Source of the DNA: Paenibacillaceae bacterium
Lineage (GTDB): Bacteria; Bacillota; Bacilli; Paenibacillales; YIM-B00363
Length of the DNA: 14,479 nt
Assembly (NCBI GenBank): GCA_018969805.1
Contig: JAGWXQ010000011.1
Span: 1 to 14,479 of the forward strand
Reading direction: 5' to 3'
The stretch's first letter is position 1, and each line of letters starts with the position of its first letter. This document shows positions 13,876 to 14,479 of the stretch, piece after piece. Made by a program: the position numbers and the translations under genes. Below the pieces are notes generated by a model that was not told the origin of the DNA, made no database searches, and saw only the letters and a list, made by a program, of their open reading frames with translations.

Positions 13876-14479
13876 CTAGCAGTCGTAATACAATGCAAAC
13901 TCGTGCGGATGAGGCCGTGTGTGTACTGCTTTCGTCTCTGCGCGCTTAAATTGTACATAATTGTGAATAAAGTCTGTAGAGAATACGCCACCCTCTGTCA
14001 AGTACGCATGGTCTGCGAGCAATGCATCCAACACTTCGTCAAGCGCGCTTGGCACACTGCGAATCGCGCCTTTTTCTTCATCCGAAAGATCATAAATGTT
14101 TTTGTCGATCGGACCATAGCCAAGCGCACGTGGATCGATTTTGTTTTTGATGCCGTCCAATCCCGCCATAAGCATCGCTGCAAATGCAAGATACGGATTT
14201 GCCGTCGAATCCGGTGTCCGGAATTCGATGCGCGCCCCTTTAGGGGTCACCGCCGCGATCGGAATGCGAACTGCCGCCGAACGGTTTCCTTTTGAAAATA
14301 CGAGGTTTACCGGTGCTTCATACCCAGGCACGAGGCGTTTGTATGAATTTGTACTTGGATTTGTAAATGCGAGCAACGAAGGCGCGTGGTGCAAAATGCC
14401 CCCAATGTAGTACAAGGCGAGTGCACTCATGTTTCCATAGCCACCTTTTTCATAAAACAGTGGCTCGTCTCCTTGGAAA
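13876..14479 (-). CDS. glnA: Glutamine synthetase, type GSI-beta (3' part)
   Basis: Glutamine synthetase joins ammonia to glutamate using ATP. Only the last 200 or so residues are here; the 5' part lies beyond the right edge. Visible are NPSTNSYKRLVPGYEAP, GNRSAAVRIP with the active-site arginines, ARIEFRTPDSTANPYL and AGLDGIKNKI. After this the sequence follows the GSI-beta form: IDKNIYDL, with the Tyr at the position that is adenylylated in enteric enzymes, then EGGVFSTDFI and the end RPHPHEFALYYDC. B. subtilis GlnA is GSI-alpha and lacks these features. No clear terminator follows the stop, and glnR is not next to its 3' end. Confidence 0.95.
   Translation of the reverse strand, partial: FQGDEPLFYEKGGYGNMSALALYYIGGILHHAPSLLAFTNPSTNSYKRLVPGYEAPVNLVFSKGNRSAAVRIPIAAVTPKGARIEFRTPDSTANPYLAFAAMLMAGLDGIKNKIDPRALGYGPIDKNIYDLSDEEKGAIRSVPSALDEVLDALLADHAYLTEGGVFSTDFIHNYVQFKRAETKAVHTRPHPHEFALYYDC

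Noticed and set aside
1..14479. Frequent CGATCG and GTAC tetramer/hexamer sequences suggestive of a HIP1-like element or modification motif
   Set aside because: They look common by eye, but I cannot count them against expectation here, and most lie in coding sequence where codon use could explain them.

Overview
The window looks like a chromosomal segment from an endospore-forming member of the Bacilli (Bacillota) with a moderately high GC content. This rests on the sporulation genes gerE, a yhcN/ylaJ-type lipoprotein gene and spoIIM, on a Bacillus-type fur next to spoIIM, on a branched-chain 2-oxo acid dehydrogenase (bkd) operon, and on a yqzF-type DUF2627 gene beside it. The spoIIM-fur pair and the yqzF/bkd neighbourhood recall the B. 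subtilis order, but ptb, bcd, buk and bkdR are missing here. Shine-Dalgarno sites are strong and unusually G-rich. No tRNA, rRNA, insertion sequence or CRISPR array was seen.

Layout. Positions 1-274 carry no supported gene. On the minus strand follow gerE (275-514), an intrinsic terminator (630-666) and the spore lipoprotein gene (673-1200). A divergent control region (about 1243-1307) holds a candidate sigma-G promoter firing left and a sigma-A promoter firing right. The rightward unit is a doubtful small Cys-rich ORF (1337-1555), psd (1552-2346) and a PLP aminotransferase (2365-3666). A cheX gene (3780-4241) and a DEAD-box RNA helicase (4267-5523) follow; the helicase gene runs 68 bases into fur, which comes from the other side.

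From 12409 down to 5456 all genes are on the minus strand: lpdV-like E3, bkdAA, bkdAB, bkdB, an M20 peptidase, spoIIM and fur. The first six are tightly packed, and each gene whose boundaries I examined has its own good ribosome site. E1 alpha, E1 beta and E2 keep all expected catalytic motifs. The E3 gene is an intact 444-codon frame but has lost nearly every residue needed for dihydrolipoamide dehydrogenase chemistry, which is the most striking observation here.

On the right, yqzF (12542-12811, plus) has a near-ideal sigma-A promoter and meets a stand-alone CuA-type cupredoxin gene (12792-13175, minus) tail to tail. A small DUF1499-like gene (13209-13568, minus) follows. About 200 bases of strongly self-complementary sequence behind a consensus-like sigma-A promoter (13593-13793, minus) are best read as a structured RNA, possibly 6S-like. 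The window ends in the 3' part of a glutamine synthetase gene of the GSI-beta type.

Functionally the window mixes sporulation (GerE, YhcN-like, SpoIIM), membrane lipid supply (Psd; branched-chain acyl-CoA from Bkd), nitrogen and amino acid metabolism (GlnA, aminotransferase, peptidase), iron control (Fur), RNA remodelling and chemotaxis (CheX). All assignments come from reading motifs and remembered family sequences; no database search was run.
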